A stretch of 64,000 nucleotides of DNA, taken from NCBI RefSeq assembly GCF_050624435.1, contig NC_134546.1, positions 43,107,501 through 43,171,500 on the forward strand, given 5' to 3'. Below the pieces are notes generated by a model. That model was not told the origin of the DNA and did not search any database. It saw only the letters and a list, made by a program, of their open reading frames with translations. The first letter of the stretch is position 1; the number at the start of each line of letters is the position of its first letter. The position numbers and the translations under genes are program-made. This DNA comes from Tenrec ecaudatus. Lineage: Eukaryota; Chordata; Mammalia; Afrosoricida; Tenrecidae. This document shows, piece by piece, positions 45,666 to 57,949 of the stretch.

Positions 45666-45673
45666 TTCTAGAG

Positions 45674-46485
45674 GATTCCCCAGATGCCTAACTTAATGAC
45701 CTTTCCTAGTCATGAAAGAGGCGAGGAGACGGAGACAAGTTCACAAATCAGAGAGGCTGGCTGGCAATGACTGGAGGGGAACTTGAGGTAGCAGGTTGGT
45801 GTAGTCAGAAAAAGTAGGGCTTGACTTGTCTGAGAACTCGTCAAGGAGAGAGACGGTGGCTACCCAATGCAATGATGACAAACCAAGAAATACAGCGCAC
45901 CACCGTCCACTTGTGCATCCAGAGGGGTTAGTTCAAATAATGGGGCAGTGTTCCAGAGGGAGCATATCATGGAATTCTTTTACATCTTCCTTAAAAGGAC
46001 CACTGGGAGCGTCAGCAGGGGTGGAGAAAACTCAGCTAGAGTTGAAGGGTTGCATGCCTACAATCTGAGGTGGAAATCCGAAATCACCATCTGGGGGACG
46101 GATAGTTTTTCACTTCAAAGGAGTTGCAGGTAAATAAACCCCAATTATGTGGGCGGACCAATGGAAGAAGCTCAAAAAAGATTCCACAAAAATGACCCTC
46201 AAAGGTGACTTTAAGCACAGGCTTTGCCCACCTAAATGGTCACTGCAGTCACTCAAAGGATCTTCCTCTTTATTTCCTAGGTTGCTTCCTGCTTGGAAGA
46301 AGCAAGTAAGAGGAGGAGGAGTAAAGGTAATGGAAATTTTTTAAAAAAGAAAAGATTATGCTGCCCTCCATCTAGTTCAAGTGGCAGTTTTAAGGCAGCA
46401 CCGAGCAAGGAGAGAGGCTTTTAATTTAACTGAAATGATACATTTTCATTACTACAGAGGAATCAGTTGAGATGGTCTCTGTCTA
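45674..46485. other. Intronic DNA, nothing recognised
   Basis: Overlapping open frames at 45826-46344 (61-80 codons) have no family resemblance that I know and no conserved domain. They may be chance or part of an unidentified old repeat. Confidence 0.4.
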
Positions 46486-46489
46486 AAAT

Positions 46490-46845
46490 TAAATATGTAT
46501 ATTTATTTTATATAATAGTATACTGATATATTGTACATCATATTATTGATATTATAGCACATATAATTAGCATTATATGTAATTAAATAATCTATTTATT
46601 CATATATAATAGATTCATATTACATATATTGTTATGTAATAACGATCTAATATATTATAATATAATAGTAATATTAAGATTATATATTCAGTTGTTTACA
46701 TAAGGCCATCTCAATTTATATATTCATTATTTATATGGAGAAAGTTCTAGATTTTTTCAGGGTTAATTTATATCTATCTATATATAGAGAGATCTGTTGT
46801 TCTGGAAAATTCAGTTATATATATATATATATATATTCCCTAGAG
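46490..46845. repeat. AT-rich low-complexity region
   Basis: Nearly all bases are A or T, with TATAT and TAATATA motifs, a TATCTATCTATATATAGAGAG stretch near 46771 and a final (AT)n run ending near 46835. Confidence 0.85.
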
Positions 46846-48710
46846 TAAGCTTAAATTCCTGTTGTGTCCTTGGCATCAACAACTTAATATAATATATACT
46901 TAAAGTTTTTTATTATTCTATAATTGTCTATCATTTTTTCTTTTATTTTAATAGACAAGTTCTATGTCCTAAAATGGACTGAACAAAACTCCTGAAGTTT
47001 CCTACTGAATCATTTCTGGTGACAGGAAGGTTACAATAGTCTGCTTTCACCATAGCTCTGATAATTAAGAAATTAAAATTCTATGAATAGAGCTGTTGTA
47101 ATGCTAAAGTAAATGCACTTAAATATAAAATAAATGCTTTCAATTTATCCACAAATCTTTTGGTTACATGAAATGCATGACACCTATTTTCCAGAAATGG
47201 AGAAATCTCTAGATTCTGCAGGGTTAATTTTTTCCAATGTGCAATCATGCATCAAGGAGGGCGTGGGGTGCTTGGCAAGCTGCTGACTTTTAAACAATGT
47301 TTCATTTCTTCTAGATACTTGTTTGGATCATCCAATTCACAACATCTTTGAGCTCACTTGCATTATTCACCTCCCTGAAGGCAACTAGAATAGATGTGAA
47401 TATCTTCAACACAGATGCAAACAATAGACCCCACCTAATTCAGACATCACATGTGTGTATTTTAGTAAATAAATAAGAATGCATATAAATCACAGAAGAA
47501 TCAGTAGCAATCAGTTTACACAGTCAGATGTTTGTGCTTCTATTCATAATCTGTGAATTTTCCAAAACCCTCCCCTTGCTGACAGCAGAGCAAGTTATTT
47601 CAATTATATAAACAATAAAACTTGCTAAACTTTCTTGCCAACAGATAATTACAATTTAAGAGAACCCATTTCATATTCTTATTCTCTGGGATTAAATATG
47701 ATTGCTTCTGCCAAATTCTCATGAATATTGTATTATCAAAACAAGAAGTAATTTCACTGGACATGTACTGATCCATCTGTATTGTATTGCCATTGAAATG
47801 GATAACTGGCTCACACCATAATTTCAAAGAATCTATTATGAGAATTTCAGTAACAAGGCATTTATAATTTAATGAAGTCTTCCCATTGATTCATTAAATA
47901 AATAGTGACAAAGGTAATTATTGGGTTTTCTCCTCAAAGGCTCATTTCTGAATAAAGATTACATTATTAGACCACGTGAAGAGGAAACATTATGAGGTTT
48001 GACACTAGCCAAGAACTTCAAAGTTCTATCATGTTGCACGTAGGCTTAACTCAGAGTTTAATTCTATTTGCAATAGCATATTCATTTGAAAATAAATATT
48101 TTAACCTATATTAATACTCAACAGTATCCTCAATAGCTTGAGCAGATTCCAAGCACCATGTGTGCATATTAGAAATGCAGACCTATTTCTATAGGTATTT
48201 ATGATATACATCCATAGTCATAGCAGAATGGATATTCTATTTGGGATGATGAAGAGTCCTGGAAATAGATAATGGTAATGGTTTCAAAAAACATTTGTCA
48301 CTTTGTCAGACTCGTTGCTGTTGGAAGCAATGCTGCCTGTATTTCAAATACCAGGCAGGCAGAGTTACACAAAGTAACCTGTGAACAGGTCTCAGTGGAG
48401 CTTCCAGACTAACAACAGACTAAAAAGAAGGAATAGGCTGTTCACTGATGAAAGATAAGCCACTGACAACCTTTTCAGTAGTAGTAGACTATTGTCTGAT
48501 ATCATGCAAGAAGATGAGCCCATCAGGTTGGAAGGCGCTCAAAATAAGACCAGGGAAAATTTGCCTCTTCAAACCGAGTTACCCTTAATGATGTGCATAC
48601 AGTAAACCTCTAAGGTCCTTCAGTTGCTGATGGTGTATAGGTAAGACATAAAAAGACACACCTGCAAACAATTATTAAACATAGGATATACTTAATAATT
48701 GAGTACATTA
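46846..48710. other. AT-rich intronic DNA, nothing recognised
   Basis: No exon or clear repeat was seen. Confidence 0.5.
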
Positions 48711-48711
48711 T

Positions 48712-48865
48712 TAAAGAGGAGCTGATACCAAGGGCTCAAGCAGAAACAAAATGTTTTGAAGAGGATGATGGCAACATATGTACAAATGTGTTTGATACAA
48801 CTGATGTATGGATTGTTATAAGAGCTGAAGAGCCCCCAATAAAATGATTTATTAATAAAAAACAA
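48712..48865 (+). mobile_element. L1 3'-UTR tail
   Basis: AGAGGAGCTGATACCAAGGG, CTCAAGCAGAAACAAAATG, GATGGCAACATATGTACAAA and GAGCCCCCAATAAAATGATT form the last ~140 bp of the L1 3' UTR, followed by an A-rich tail. Confidence 0.82.
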
Positions 48866-49114
48866 AACAAATACATAAAATATGAATGTAAGAAATTGGA
48901 ACTCATCAAAAATTAAATAGAACAAACAAAAATTCACATCCTAGGTATTAGGAAATTGAAATGGACTAGTCTGGGCCATTCTGAATCAGAAAATCATATG
49001 GTTTATTATGCCAGGAATGAATGGCTTCTCATTCATCATAAAATATAGCATTTCAAGGTCTATCTTGAAGTACAATTCTGTATGTGATAGGATGATATCT
49101 GTATGTGGTAGGAT

Positions 49115-50570
49115 GATGTCACAATGAATATGAGTTCATGCGACTATTATTGGAACTTTTGGATCAACAATTAAAGACGATGATGAAGAGATTAAAGAAT
49201 TTTACCAATGCCCACCGCCTGAAATTAATTAAGCATGCAATCAAGACGCACTGATATTTACAATTGATTGGAAGGTGAAAGTTGGGAACATAAAGGAAGG
49301 GTCAGTACTTGGATATTATGGCCTTGGTGATGGAACTTAAGTTCGTTATAGCATGATGGGATTTTGCAAGATCAATGACTTCTTTATTGCAAACATCTTT
49401 CTTCATCAACATAAATCATGAATATAAATATGGGATAAACCGAAATCAAATTGACTACATCTGTGAAAAGAGATGATTGAGATACTCAATCTGATCATCC
49501 AAAAGGAGGCCAGGTGCTGATCGCAGAACAGACCATAAATTGATCATACACAGGTTCACGCGATGAGCTCTGGGAAGACCCTGTGAACATCATACATTAA
49601 GAAGACACATGGTCATTACAAAGACAGAAGAGAAAGGAAAGATCAAAGTGGACGTCAGAAGAGTCTCTGAAGCTGTCCTTTGTCATAACGTGGCTAAGGC
49701 AAAAGGAAGACATGATGAAGTGAAAGAGCCGAACAGAAAAACTTCAAAGGGCAGCACTAGAAGACAGACTGCAGCTGGAGTGAGAAAACCAACTGAGAAG
49801 TACATATGATATCTAAACCTGAGAGAACTAAAGACATCAATTCAAGCCACCAGTTGCAACGCTGAAAGATTCACTGGCACGATATTGAATGCTGCAGGGA
49901 ACATCAAAAGAAGATGGATGGCCTATACCAGAAATCAGTGGTAGAAATTGAACCAGTTTTTTAATGGGTAAAACCGGAATTGTAATGGGTAACACAGGAT
50001 TAAGAATCAATGGTGTTTAAGGATGAAATGCAAGTTTTACTGAAGTTATTAGCTAACACATGGTTCCAGAGAATTGCAATGTTTCAACAAACTAATGCAG
50101 TCCTGGAAACACTCAATAGTCTATGACAAGGATCGTGGCCAGCCAGGTGGAAGAGCTCCATACATGACACATTCCACAGGCAGGAGACCCAATAAAATGC
50201 AGAAATGATCAAACAATATCCTTAATCCCACATACAAGTAAAATTGCTGAAGATACTTAAAAACTGACTGCAGCAATACAAGACAATGAATGTAATTGCT
50301 TTAACCTGGCAACTGACAGGTGTTTTCCAAAATGTACACTCTCTTCAGAAGAGGACTTGGAACAAGAAAAGAACATCATTACTGAAAGCAGAGGACACTA
50401 GAAAGATGCTAACCTGGTTTATTGTCTAGGCTAACTCATCTCACTTTGTGAATAATAACCAGTTACTGACAAAATCATGAAAGGTGAGAATTCAAGAACA
50501 CTGAACTGTGCTCCAAAGGGACCTTTACAGAGACCAAGAGGAGATCATTTGAACAGAACATGGGAAGGTA
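49115..50570 (+). mobile_element. RTE-type LINE body, decayed (endonuclease to RT region), 5' segment
   Basis: The sequence follows the Afrotherian RTE coding strand. Early landmarks are GAAAGTTGGGAACATAAAGG, TATTATGGCCTTGGTGATGG and AATCAAATTGACTACATCTG. Later ones are GATGAAGTGAAAGAGCCGAA and ATGTTTCAACAAACTAATGC (approximate), then ATTTCAGAAGAGG-like CTTCAGAAGAGGACTTGGAA. It covers the end of the apurinic-type endonuclease and the front of the reverse transcriptase. It has many frameshifts, deletions and stops, so the only open piece is about 66 codons at 49609-49809. It is a dead copy, interrupted by an L1 tail at 50571-50908. Confidence 0.78.
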
Positions 50571-50908
50571 AGGGGAGTGTTTGGGGAGTGTGGGGAAGCC
50601 GATCACAATGATCTACATATAACCCTCTCCCAGGGGGGTGGACAGCAGAAAAGTAGACAAAGAGAGACATTGGTCAGTGTAAGACATGAAAAAATATAAT
50701 AATTTTTAAATTATCAAGGGTTTATGAGGGAGGGAGGGAGCGTGGAGCAGGGAGGGTGGGGGAGAGAAGCTGATACCAAGGGTTCATGTAGAAAGAAAAT
50801 GTTTTTAAAATGTTGATGGCAGCAAATGTACAAATGTGCTTGACACGTGGCTGGATGGATGGACTGTGATGAGTTGTATGAGCCCCCAATGAAATGATTT
50901 TTTAAAGG
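50571..50908 (+). mobile_element. L1 3'-UTR insertion nested in the RTE copy
   Basis: ATCACAATGATCTACATATA, GTCAGTGTAAGACATG, GAAGCTGATACCAAGG and GAGCCCCCAATGAAATGATT are the usual L1 3'-UTR order. RTE-like sequence lies on both sides, so this insertion is the younger event. Confidence 0.8.
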
Positions 50909-51225
50909 TGTACACCAAAAAAGTGTACAGCTGTGTTGTTTCCTCTCACTACACTTAGTCAACTGTATGAGACCCAAACAATCCAAGAAGCTGGACTATC
51001 TGAAAAAATCAGCATAAAGCTTGAAAGAAGGTCCATTAGCAGCTTTGATAGGTAGATAATACAAATTTGCTTGCTGAAAGAGGGCTTGAAGCACAATCTA
51101 TCCATCAGAATGGATTATAACTCAAATAAAGAAAACAAAAATCCTCACAACTGGACCAAAAGACCACATCATAATAAGTGGAGGAAACATTGGAGTTGTC
51201 AATGATTTACAAATATAGATGTGGT
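50909..51225 (+). mobile_element. RTE-type LINE, 3' segment of split copy
   Basis: After the L1 tail, RTE sequence resumes with AATCCAAGAAGCTGGACTAT, TTTGCTTGCTGAAAGAGGGC, TTGAAGCAC and AAAGAAAACAAAAATCCTCA, then CAACTGGACCAAAAGACCAC and GTTGTCAATGATTTAC. This is the region downstream of the reverse transcriptase YADD motif. The motif itself is not intact here: the segment around 51045-51062 reads poorly. Confidence 0.75.
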
Positions 51226-51229
51226 AGTT

Positions 51230-51716
51230 ACATAATCTGTTGTCAATTTGAGACTATTAGGAGTGAAGGGATGGAGTTCAGCCTGCCAATCAGGTCACAG
51301 TTTGATGACCTCATTTGGAGGTGCTAAGGAGATACATAGCTCCCTGAAGCCAGGACACCCATTCACTCCCTGAGAGACATTGCCTTGGACAAGACACATG
51401 GAGTTACCTAGCGCCGTGGAACTGAACAAGCCACATGGAGTCCCCTGCCAGCGCTGAGATACTTCCACTACCACTGGATCCACAGACTTTCCCCGCCCCC
51501 ACTGGCCTGTGATCTTCCTACATTCAGCATCATTGCATGTGTTGTGTGAGTCTGAAGAGGAATTTCTAGATGGGCTAATCTTTTACTTATGGGTTTGATC
51601 TGGTCTGGGCTGTGCTGTTTTCTCAACATTCGATTGCTCTTGTATGTAAAGCTCCTTCTTACATACAAACGAGTGTCTATGAGTTTGTTTCTCTAGTCTA
51701 GCGAGACTGACACAAT
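51230..51716 (+). mobile_element. Solo-LTR-like repeat (MaLR/ERVL-like ends)
   Basis: The interval starts near TGTGGTAGTTACATAATCTG and TTGTCAATTTGAGAC. It ends GTTTGTTTCTCTAGTCTAGC followed by GAGACTGACACA, a TG...CA layout with the closing motif style of MLT1/MST LTRs (ctctagtc...gactaataca). No gag, pol or env coding sequence is present. The middle contains AGCCACATGGAGTCCCCTGC. Family identity is tentative. Confidence 0.45.
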
Positions 51717-53080
51717 AGATTATGTGAGCTTTAAACCTACTGTTTTTTTCTTCCCCTTAAATGAAGTTGAAAATATTTGGCTCAACTATGCCCAGAAAAG
51801 ACCAGCAATCAATCAAGAAAGGAACAAAGGGTTTTCTTTTTGTTGTTTTATCATATCTGTAGATATTAGAATTAAATAAGATGAATATATGCAAGTAAGG
51901 ACAGCAAGTGATTAGCAAAGGGATCTTGGTTACGTTCTATAAGGTTCTGTCATGCAGCACAGTGCCCAAGCCCTACCTTGGAATGAACTCAACACTTCCT
52001 ATCAAAGCACCTTGTGCTCATTTCAGAATGCAGAACGGTTCCCGTGGCCCAACTCGACATCTTGGATGGAAATCAGAGTCAGGTTGAGCACCATGTTTTG
52101 CTCCTCTAGAGACCAATCCTCACCAGGGAGGACAGGAAGGCAAGCCAGGGGGATTCTCAGGCCTGCAGTTAGTTACTCCGCAGGGGTGAGCATCAACTCA
52201 GAGGACATCAGGGAACCACTCAGTCTTCCATCTCAAAACAATTACCCTGACTGAGATCATTGCTAGTTCAATGCAAATACATTTCCAAACTATTGACTTA
52301 GAGGTCCTGCTGGGCTAGTAGAGACTGTGTACTCATCTTGATGATCCATACATAAAGAAGTGGTTCTGATTTAATTGTTTTAACCCGGCAACTGCCTGTT
52401 CGTAACCTCCCACCACTGCAAATACAAAAAGCTATGTGTTCTGTGTTCACTTTTCCTCCGTAATACTATATGTTTTCATTTATTTGGCTAATAAATAAAG
52501 CTGAATATATAATATGTGCACCGCAGTACGGATAATACAAACAATTAAAGTATCCTCTCTGACCTTAGTTTTGGATAAAATTGATAAGGTAAGTCTTGTA
52601 CATAAATGCCACATCGGTGAAAGTCTACAAGGGGCAATGCTAGAGCATTCTCGAGTTGGTTTCAAAGGGTTCCGTCAGAAGCAGGTTAGCCTTAGGGCAG
52701 CAATACCAACATGCACAGAAAATACGTGGCCACTCACTCCCATGGCCCTTCCCGGGACCTACACATCAGAGGGTCTGTTGAGTGCCAGCCACTGTGCTCT
52801 GCAGTGTGTCTCCCCTGAAACTCCTGGTGGACCTGGAAGTTAAGTGCTATCATCTATATATGTTGAGTGCTTTTAGAACAACGTGCCCCAAATCACTCAT
52901 GCAGCAAACCTGACACTGGAACCTGAACAAATCAGAAGGGACTTCCTAAAAAGTAATCACTTTAGCTGTGTCCATGTTCCTTCCAAGAAACTGTCATAAA
53001 CCTAATGCCGGTGCTGCAGACTGAGTGAAGGGGTGAGTCACGCTGTCTTGTTTCTTGTACCTTTCTTTTTTGCAACTCCC
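51717..53080. other. Intronic DNA, little recognised
   Basis: A weak SINE-like patch lies near 52110-52215 (CAGGGGTGAGCATCAACTCA) but is too diverged to call. No exon was found. The open frame at 52514-52843 (109 codons) has no resemblance I recognise. Confidence 0.4.
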
Positions 53081-53084
53081 GTTC

Positions 53085-53190
53085 CATAGCACCACACAGG
53101 ACAGTATACCAGGGCAGTTATGCTTTGCTGAAGATGCAGCAGACTGATCAGACACTACACTTGATCTTGGCCAAAAGGCCAGCAAGCGAT
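53085..53190 (-). pseudogene. U2 snRNA pseudogene, internally deleted
   Basis: Read on the minus strand from 53190, the sequence is ATCGCTTGCTGGCCTTTTGG then CCAAGATCAAGTGTAGTGTC. This is the first ~45 nt of U2 snRNA with a few changes, including the branch-site-pairing GTAGTA now GTAGTG. After TCAGT the match drops. The portion at about 53085-53115 (antisense CCCTGGTATACTGTCC...GGAACGGGA) resembles the U2 3' end near its 'tggtattgcagta...ggaacgg' segment. It is therefore likely a retroposed copy lacking the middle. It is not expected to be functional. Confidence 0.72.
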
Positions 53191-54314
53191 CAGCAGAGCA
53201 CTCAGAGAAGGCTGGGTTTTTTTGTTCCTGATTTTGATTTGTTTTGTGGTTGTTGCATTCAAAATCGTTGCTTGGTTCCTATATTAGCTTTGCTCGCATT
53301 TTATGGTCATTCAGGAAACTGTGTGCAATGAACATTGTGTTTCAGGTGCTGATTAAAACCATAACCTTTGTTTCTCTGTTTCTTTCAGACTCTGTGTTTT
53401 GGGCTGTTACACTGTTCATTCGAATCTCTACCAGAAACTAGACAAAGAAAGGGCATTCATATCAATGAGTCCTGCTGGCTATGGGCAGCTCTATGTGGAA
53501 AGGCTTCTCTGTAAAGGAGATGGGGATTGTTTGTGGATTTCATTTACTTCTGGTGTTCCAGGCCCATCATTTCTTGGAGAGCAGACTACATAATTACAGT
53601 CTGACTCTAATGGTCCACATTGCCTTAACACAGAACGTAATATTTTGATCAACTAGCATTGGATGATGACTTTACTCTTCTATAATAGTGTTACCTTAGT
53701 AACTCGTTAAATAAAATTGACCTTTGTTTTTAAATTTCTTTTAAATATAAAAACATAGCAAGCGATAAGTAGAACTCCTTTTTAATGTCTCAGTTGATTA
53801 ATACTTCACAAGCTATATCCACGGAACTGGGAAAGAAAAGGTCAGCTGGGCGGGAACTTCATTTCTGAGAATTCTGTTTGTGAATCGTGCGTTGCAACCA
53901 CAAAAGCAACGGCAAGGTGAGGTTTTCAGATGTGTCTGATGGACGGACTTGTTAATAATGCCAGCAGGGTTCGCAGTGGCCTCAAGCAGAGTCCTAGCTC
54001 GAGCCGCTTCCCAAGAGAAAAGCTGACAGCAGTGCCTTCCACACTCTCTGTCTTTCTTCTTGACTTCCGCAGGACTACCTCTCCGACAGCCTTAGAAACC
54101 GAAAAGGTGTATGAATGAGCAGATAAAGGCCCTCACTCAAGAGTGGTTTGGTGTTTTTTTTTGTAGAATCAGCAAGGTTCTATTATGTCCAGCATAGTAA
54201 GTAATTTCTACAACCATCAAAAATAAATCTATGTTTATGTGTGTGATTTGGGGCATGACAGAACTTTCAGAGGAGACCAGAAAATGTCTAAGTCTGAAGC
54301 TCCTAAATATTACA

Positions 54315-55455
54315 ACCTCTCATATCAACAAAATAGTGGTGCCTCCAGATTGGGGTGAAAATCTAAGGGTGTGCAACAGAACAGCAAGGAGAGCAAAGCC
54401 ATGAAGTCCCCTGGGAATACCAAAAATAGACTTTGGGGCGAGGGTGTGGCACCCCATCAGAAAATACTCCTAAAGGTCAACAAACAACTCTTGAACTATT
54501 TATAGGCTTTTCTTTTTTATTTGTCATTTATTGGTTTTGTTGTTTTATTTTCTTTTGTTGCTTTGTTTTGCTCTGTCTTGTTTTTGTGCTTATTATTGTA
54601 TCTGCCTGTCTATCTAGATAAGATAGGCGGGATAAACAATTCAGAGGAGAAAACAACAGGACCGATGGTTCCCGGGGTGCATGGGGGCTGGAGAGAGGGT
54701 TGAGGAGAGGCCTGGGGAAGGAAATGGGTGTTAACAAACCCAGGAACATGGAAATAACAAGTGATCAAAAACAGATGGCAAGGAGGACATAGGATGTCTG
54801 GTAGGGCTTGATCAAGGGCAATGTAACCGAGAAGAATTACTGAAATCTGAATGAAGGCCGAACATGATAGTGGGAGGAGAGGAAAGGTAAAAGGAAATAG
54901 AGGGAAGAATTAGGAGGCTAAGGGCATTTATAGAGGCCTAAATACAGGCATGTACCTATGGAAATATATTGATATATAATGAAAGGGGAATAGATCTATA
55001 TACATATATTTATATGTTAATTATTAAGGTAGCAGATGAACATTGGGGCTCTACTCAAGCACTCCTTCAAAAGAAGAACACAAGAGCTGGAAACACAGGG
55101 AATACAGGACAGATAAACCCCTGAGGACCGCTATTGAGAGCAGCATTACTGGAAGGGGAAGGTGGGGGGGTGAAAGGCGGAACCAATCACATAATCACAT
55201 ATAACCCCCTCTGAGACATCGGTCAGTGTAAGACATGGAAAAATAGTAATAATTTATAAATTATCAAGGGTTCATGAGAGAGGGAGGGAGGGAGAGGAAA
55301 AAGGGGTAAAAATGAGCTGATACCAAGGGCTCAAGTAGAAAGAAAATGTTTTGAAAATGATGATGGCAACAAATGTACAAATGTACTTGACACATGGATG
55401 GATGGATGGATGGATTGTGATAAGAGTTGTATGAGCCCCAATTTTAAAAAAAGCA
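54315..55455 (+). mobile_element. L1 3'-UTR insertion, long
   Basis: It parallels 23600-24600: GGTCAACAAACAACTCTTGA, a T-rich block, TCTATCTAGATAAGATAGGC, GATCAAGGGCAATGTAACCG, GAAGGCCGAACATGATAGTG, ATACAGGCATGTACCTATGG, then the GGTCAGTGTAAGACATGG block. The tail GTATGAGCCCCAATTTTAAA has lost the AATAAA-like signal. It includes a (GGAT)n stretch at 55391-55415. Confidence 0.8.
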
Positions 55456-56218
55456 TTAGTACTTAAAACAAAATAATGGAGCCTCAAAAACAATATCAAT
55501 AAATGATTATCTCGTATCATCAAGTATCTACAAGTATCTACTTGCACAGAATTTTTTGTAAAGTACTGTACCATTCCATCTGTAAATGAAGCAACTTTAA
55601 ATGTGCTTGTTAGTTGCATTTATATACATCCATGTTTCTACATTGCATGCTTTTCTCACGACAAGTAAACTAAAATTTTATAAATACAAAGACACATCTA
55701 TTTCAACATTTATAGGGATTCAATCATTCATTTATTTATCCAATAAACATAGACCATTGTACTTACAGTATCCTATTAAGTTCTGGAAAAAATGCCTAAT
55801 AAAATAAATTGCATTTCTGCAAGCATGAGGCTTAAGTCACATGATTTCTTTATATAATAAAATGTATATTAGCATAAGAGGCATTCTAGTGCCAAGAAGG
55901 GAAACAGCAAGGAGCTATGAGAGAGACTGAGTGATAAACAAAGCCTACTGGAGGAGCTGAGATTGAGAAGAAATCCATACTGAGAGCAAGGGAGCTATAA
56001 TGAGAGGAACAGTGTCTGAACAGCTCCCCATGAGGGGAAAAGGTAGGAATAAAGAAAAAAGTTAGTATGCATAAATATAGATCAAATGCATAGACTCTTA
56101 ATATAGGCTGAGATACATAAATGGTATATGAACATATATATTATTATTCAGAAAATATGTCTGGGATTAAATTAAATTGCAGAATTATGCATAGAAAAAA
56201 ACCCAAATAATATCAGTA
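55456..56218. other. AT-rich intronic DNA, nothing recognised
   Basis: No feature was recognised. Confidence 0.5.
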
Positions 56219-56219
56219 A

Positions 56220-56418
56220 GGATCCCTGGTGGTTCTGTGGGATAAACATTAGGCTGCTAAACACAAGGTTGGTGATTTGAAACTCTCCGACTGCTGCCAG
56301 GAAGAAAGATGAAGTGATCTACTCTGATGAAGATACAGTCTTGGAAATCCTAGAGAGCAATTCTTCCCTGCCCTATAGGGTATCGATTAATCTGAACTGA
56401 CTCTATGGCAGTGCCTTT
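56220..56418 (+). mobile_element. AfroSINE-type SINE, full length
   Basis: GATCCCTGGTGGTTCTGTGG, TAGGCTGCTAAACACAAGGT, ATACAGTCTTGGAAATCC, CTGCCCTATAGGGTATCG and GACTCTATGGCAGTGCC are in forward order. Confidence 0.85.
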
Positions 56419-57219
56419 GTTAAATTATATCATTAGCACAAGTAAAACTCTTTTGCAGAGAATATTTTAAAAGACTCCCAATACAGGAAAAGAAGAAGCA
56501 TTGATATAAATGCAGGCCATAACTGTAAGCATCTTGACATTCATCTAATTGCTCATAAGTGTCATTTTTCTCAGCTAGCTTTGTGACACATAGCGCATAA
56601 ACTATTTTCTGAATCAGAAGGGACTTAACACATGCTCCAAAAGTCATTTAATTTTACAATGTCAAGCAATGATTCACCATCCAATGCTTATGTTTCAAAG
56701 GCAGTATACCATGTTCAGTTGCTCAGTGTGTAGAATATCTGGTTTACTTATTGCTCTGGAGACTCCTTTTATCTCAAAATGTCATAAGCGTTCTTTCTCT
56801 GTACAATGTCTACCTTAGAACTAATGTTTGACATCATTTGACTAGTTTTCAAGTACTTTCCACAAATTAGTTTTTAAAAGAAATATATTCATCTTGGACC
56901 CATTGACCTCCCTCTTCACCCATAGGAATGGTAATTTTGAAGAATGATGTTGAATGCACATTTCAAATTTCAGAGAAATTTCCCTTTATGGGAAGTCAAA
57001 ATGCAAATACGTCCTACAATCTAGCCAAACATTTTAGCCAAAAGTATGCAAACTGCTAACTCCCAATTTAATTAATGACAATTTGAATTTGAGGTGAATG
57101 TTCATTTCTTTTTCTCCAGAACAGTAACCACCGGACCCTTTCCTGTGACCATTCCTTGTCACTGTCTACCTGCAGGGATCAGAGGGTTATCTAGAGCAGA
57201 CTCGTGCGTTCTGAAGAGC

Positions 57220-57395
57220 TCCAGCGACATAGTGGTTATGTGGTATGGGTTGCTGACTTCAAGATCACCACCAGCTTCTCCATAGGAGAAAGTTGGGGTT
57301 TCCTATTCCCTTAAAGAGACATACTCTTAGAAACTCACATCGGCAGTTCTACCCTGTCATATAAGGTACTATGTGTCAGCATTGACTTTGGTTTT
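57220..57395 (+). mobile_element. AfroSINE-type SINE
   Basis: CAGCGACATAGTGGTTATGT, GGGTTGCTGACTTCAAGATC, CATAGGAGAAAGTTGGGG, CGGCAGTTCTACCCTGTCAT and ATGTGTCAGCATTGAC are in forward order. Confidence 0.83.
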
Positions 57396-57492
57396 GTGGA
57401 TTCTGAGAGCAGAATGATTTACCACATGTAAATACCAGCTGTATTTACTTTACACCCTGAGATGTAAATACCCAGAGTAGCAGCCACATGAG

Positions 57493-57565
57493 AGATTTCC
57501 AAAAAGTTTGGGGGAAAATGTAAATGAAAGTCAATGGCATTCATCCATGAACTTTCTGAAGCCCT
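57493..57565. repeat. Short inverted-repeat element (MITE-like), second clear copy
   Basis: TTTCCAAAAAGTTTGGGGGA and CCATGAACTTTCTGAAG are approximate inverted arms about 45 bp apart. They resemble 9889-9956. Confidence 0.4.
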
Positions 57566-57767
57566 CTCCTGTATATTAAAAAAAATGACATTCTTTTTCT
57601 CTCCTTGTCTTCCTCTCCCTCTCAGTCCCACTCCACACTACTGCATGGGCCTTTGACTTTCATGAATGCACTACTCTCTGCCCTTCTTAGCCTGTGTTGT
57701 TTCTTCTGTCCAGATAGCCCATAGCTGGCTTTCACTGTTCTAGACTAATTCTCTATAAGCATTTGAG

Positions 57768-57925
57768 GGAACGCTGGTGATCTGGGGGGCTACACCAGGA
57801 GGTAGTGCAAACTCTCCACTCCAGGAGAGCAAGATTTACATACCCAGAAACCCTAGGAGCAGTTCTCCTCTGTCCTTTCCCATCAACTCTGAGTCCAAAT
57901 CAACTTGATGGAAGCTTTGTTTTAT
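57768..57925 (+). mobile_element. AfroSINE-type SINE, diverged
   Basis: GGGGGGCTACACCAGGAGGT, AGAAACCCTAGGAGCAGTTC, TCCTCTGTCC and AACTCTGAGTCCAAATCAAC followed by TTGATGG are in forward order. Confidence 0.65.
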
Positions 57926-57949
57926 TTTGTTTTGGGGTCGGGGAGCGGG

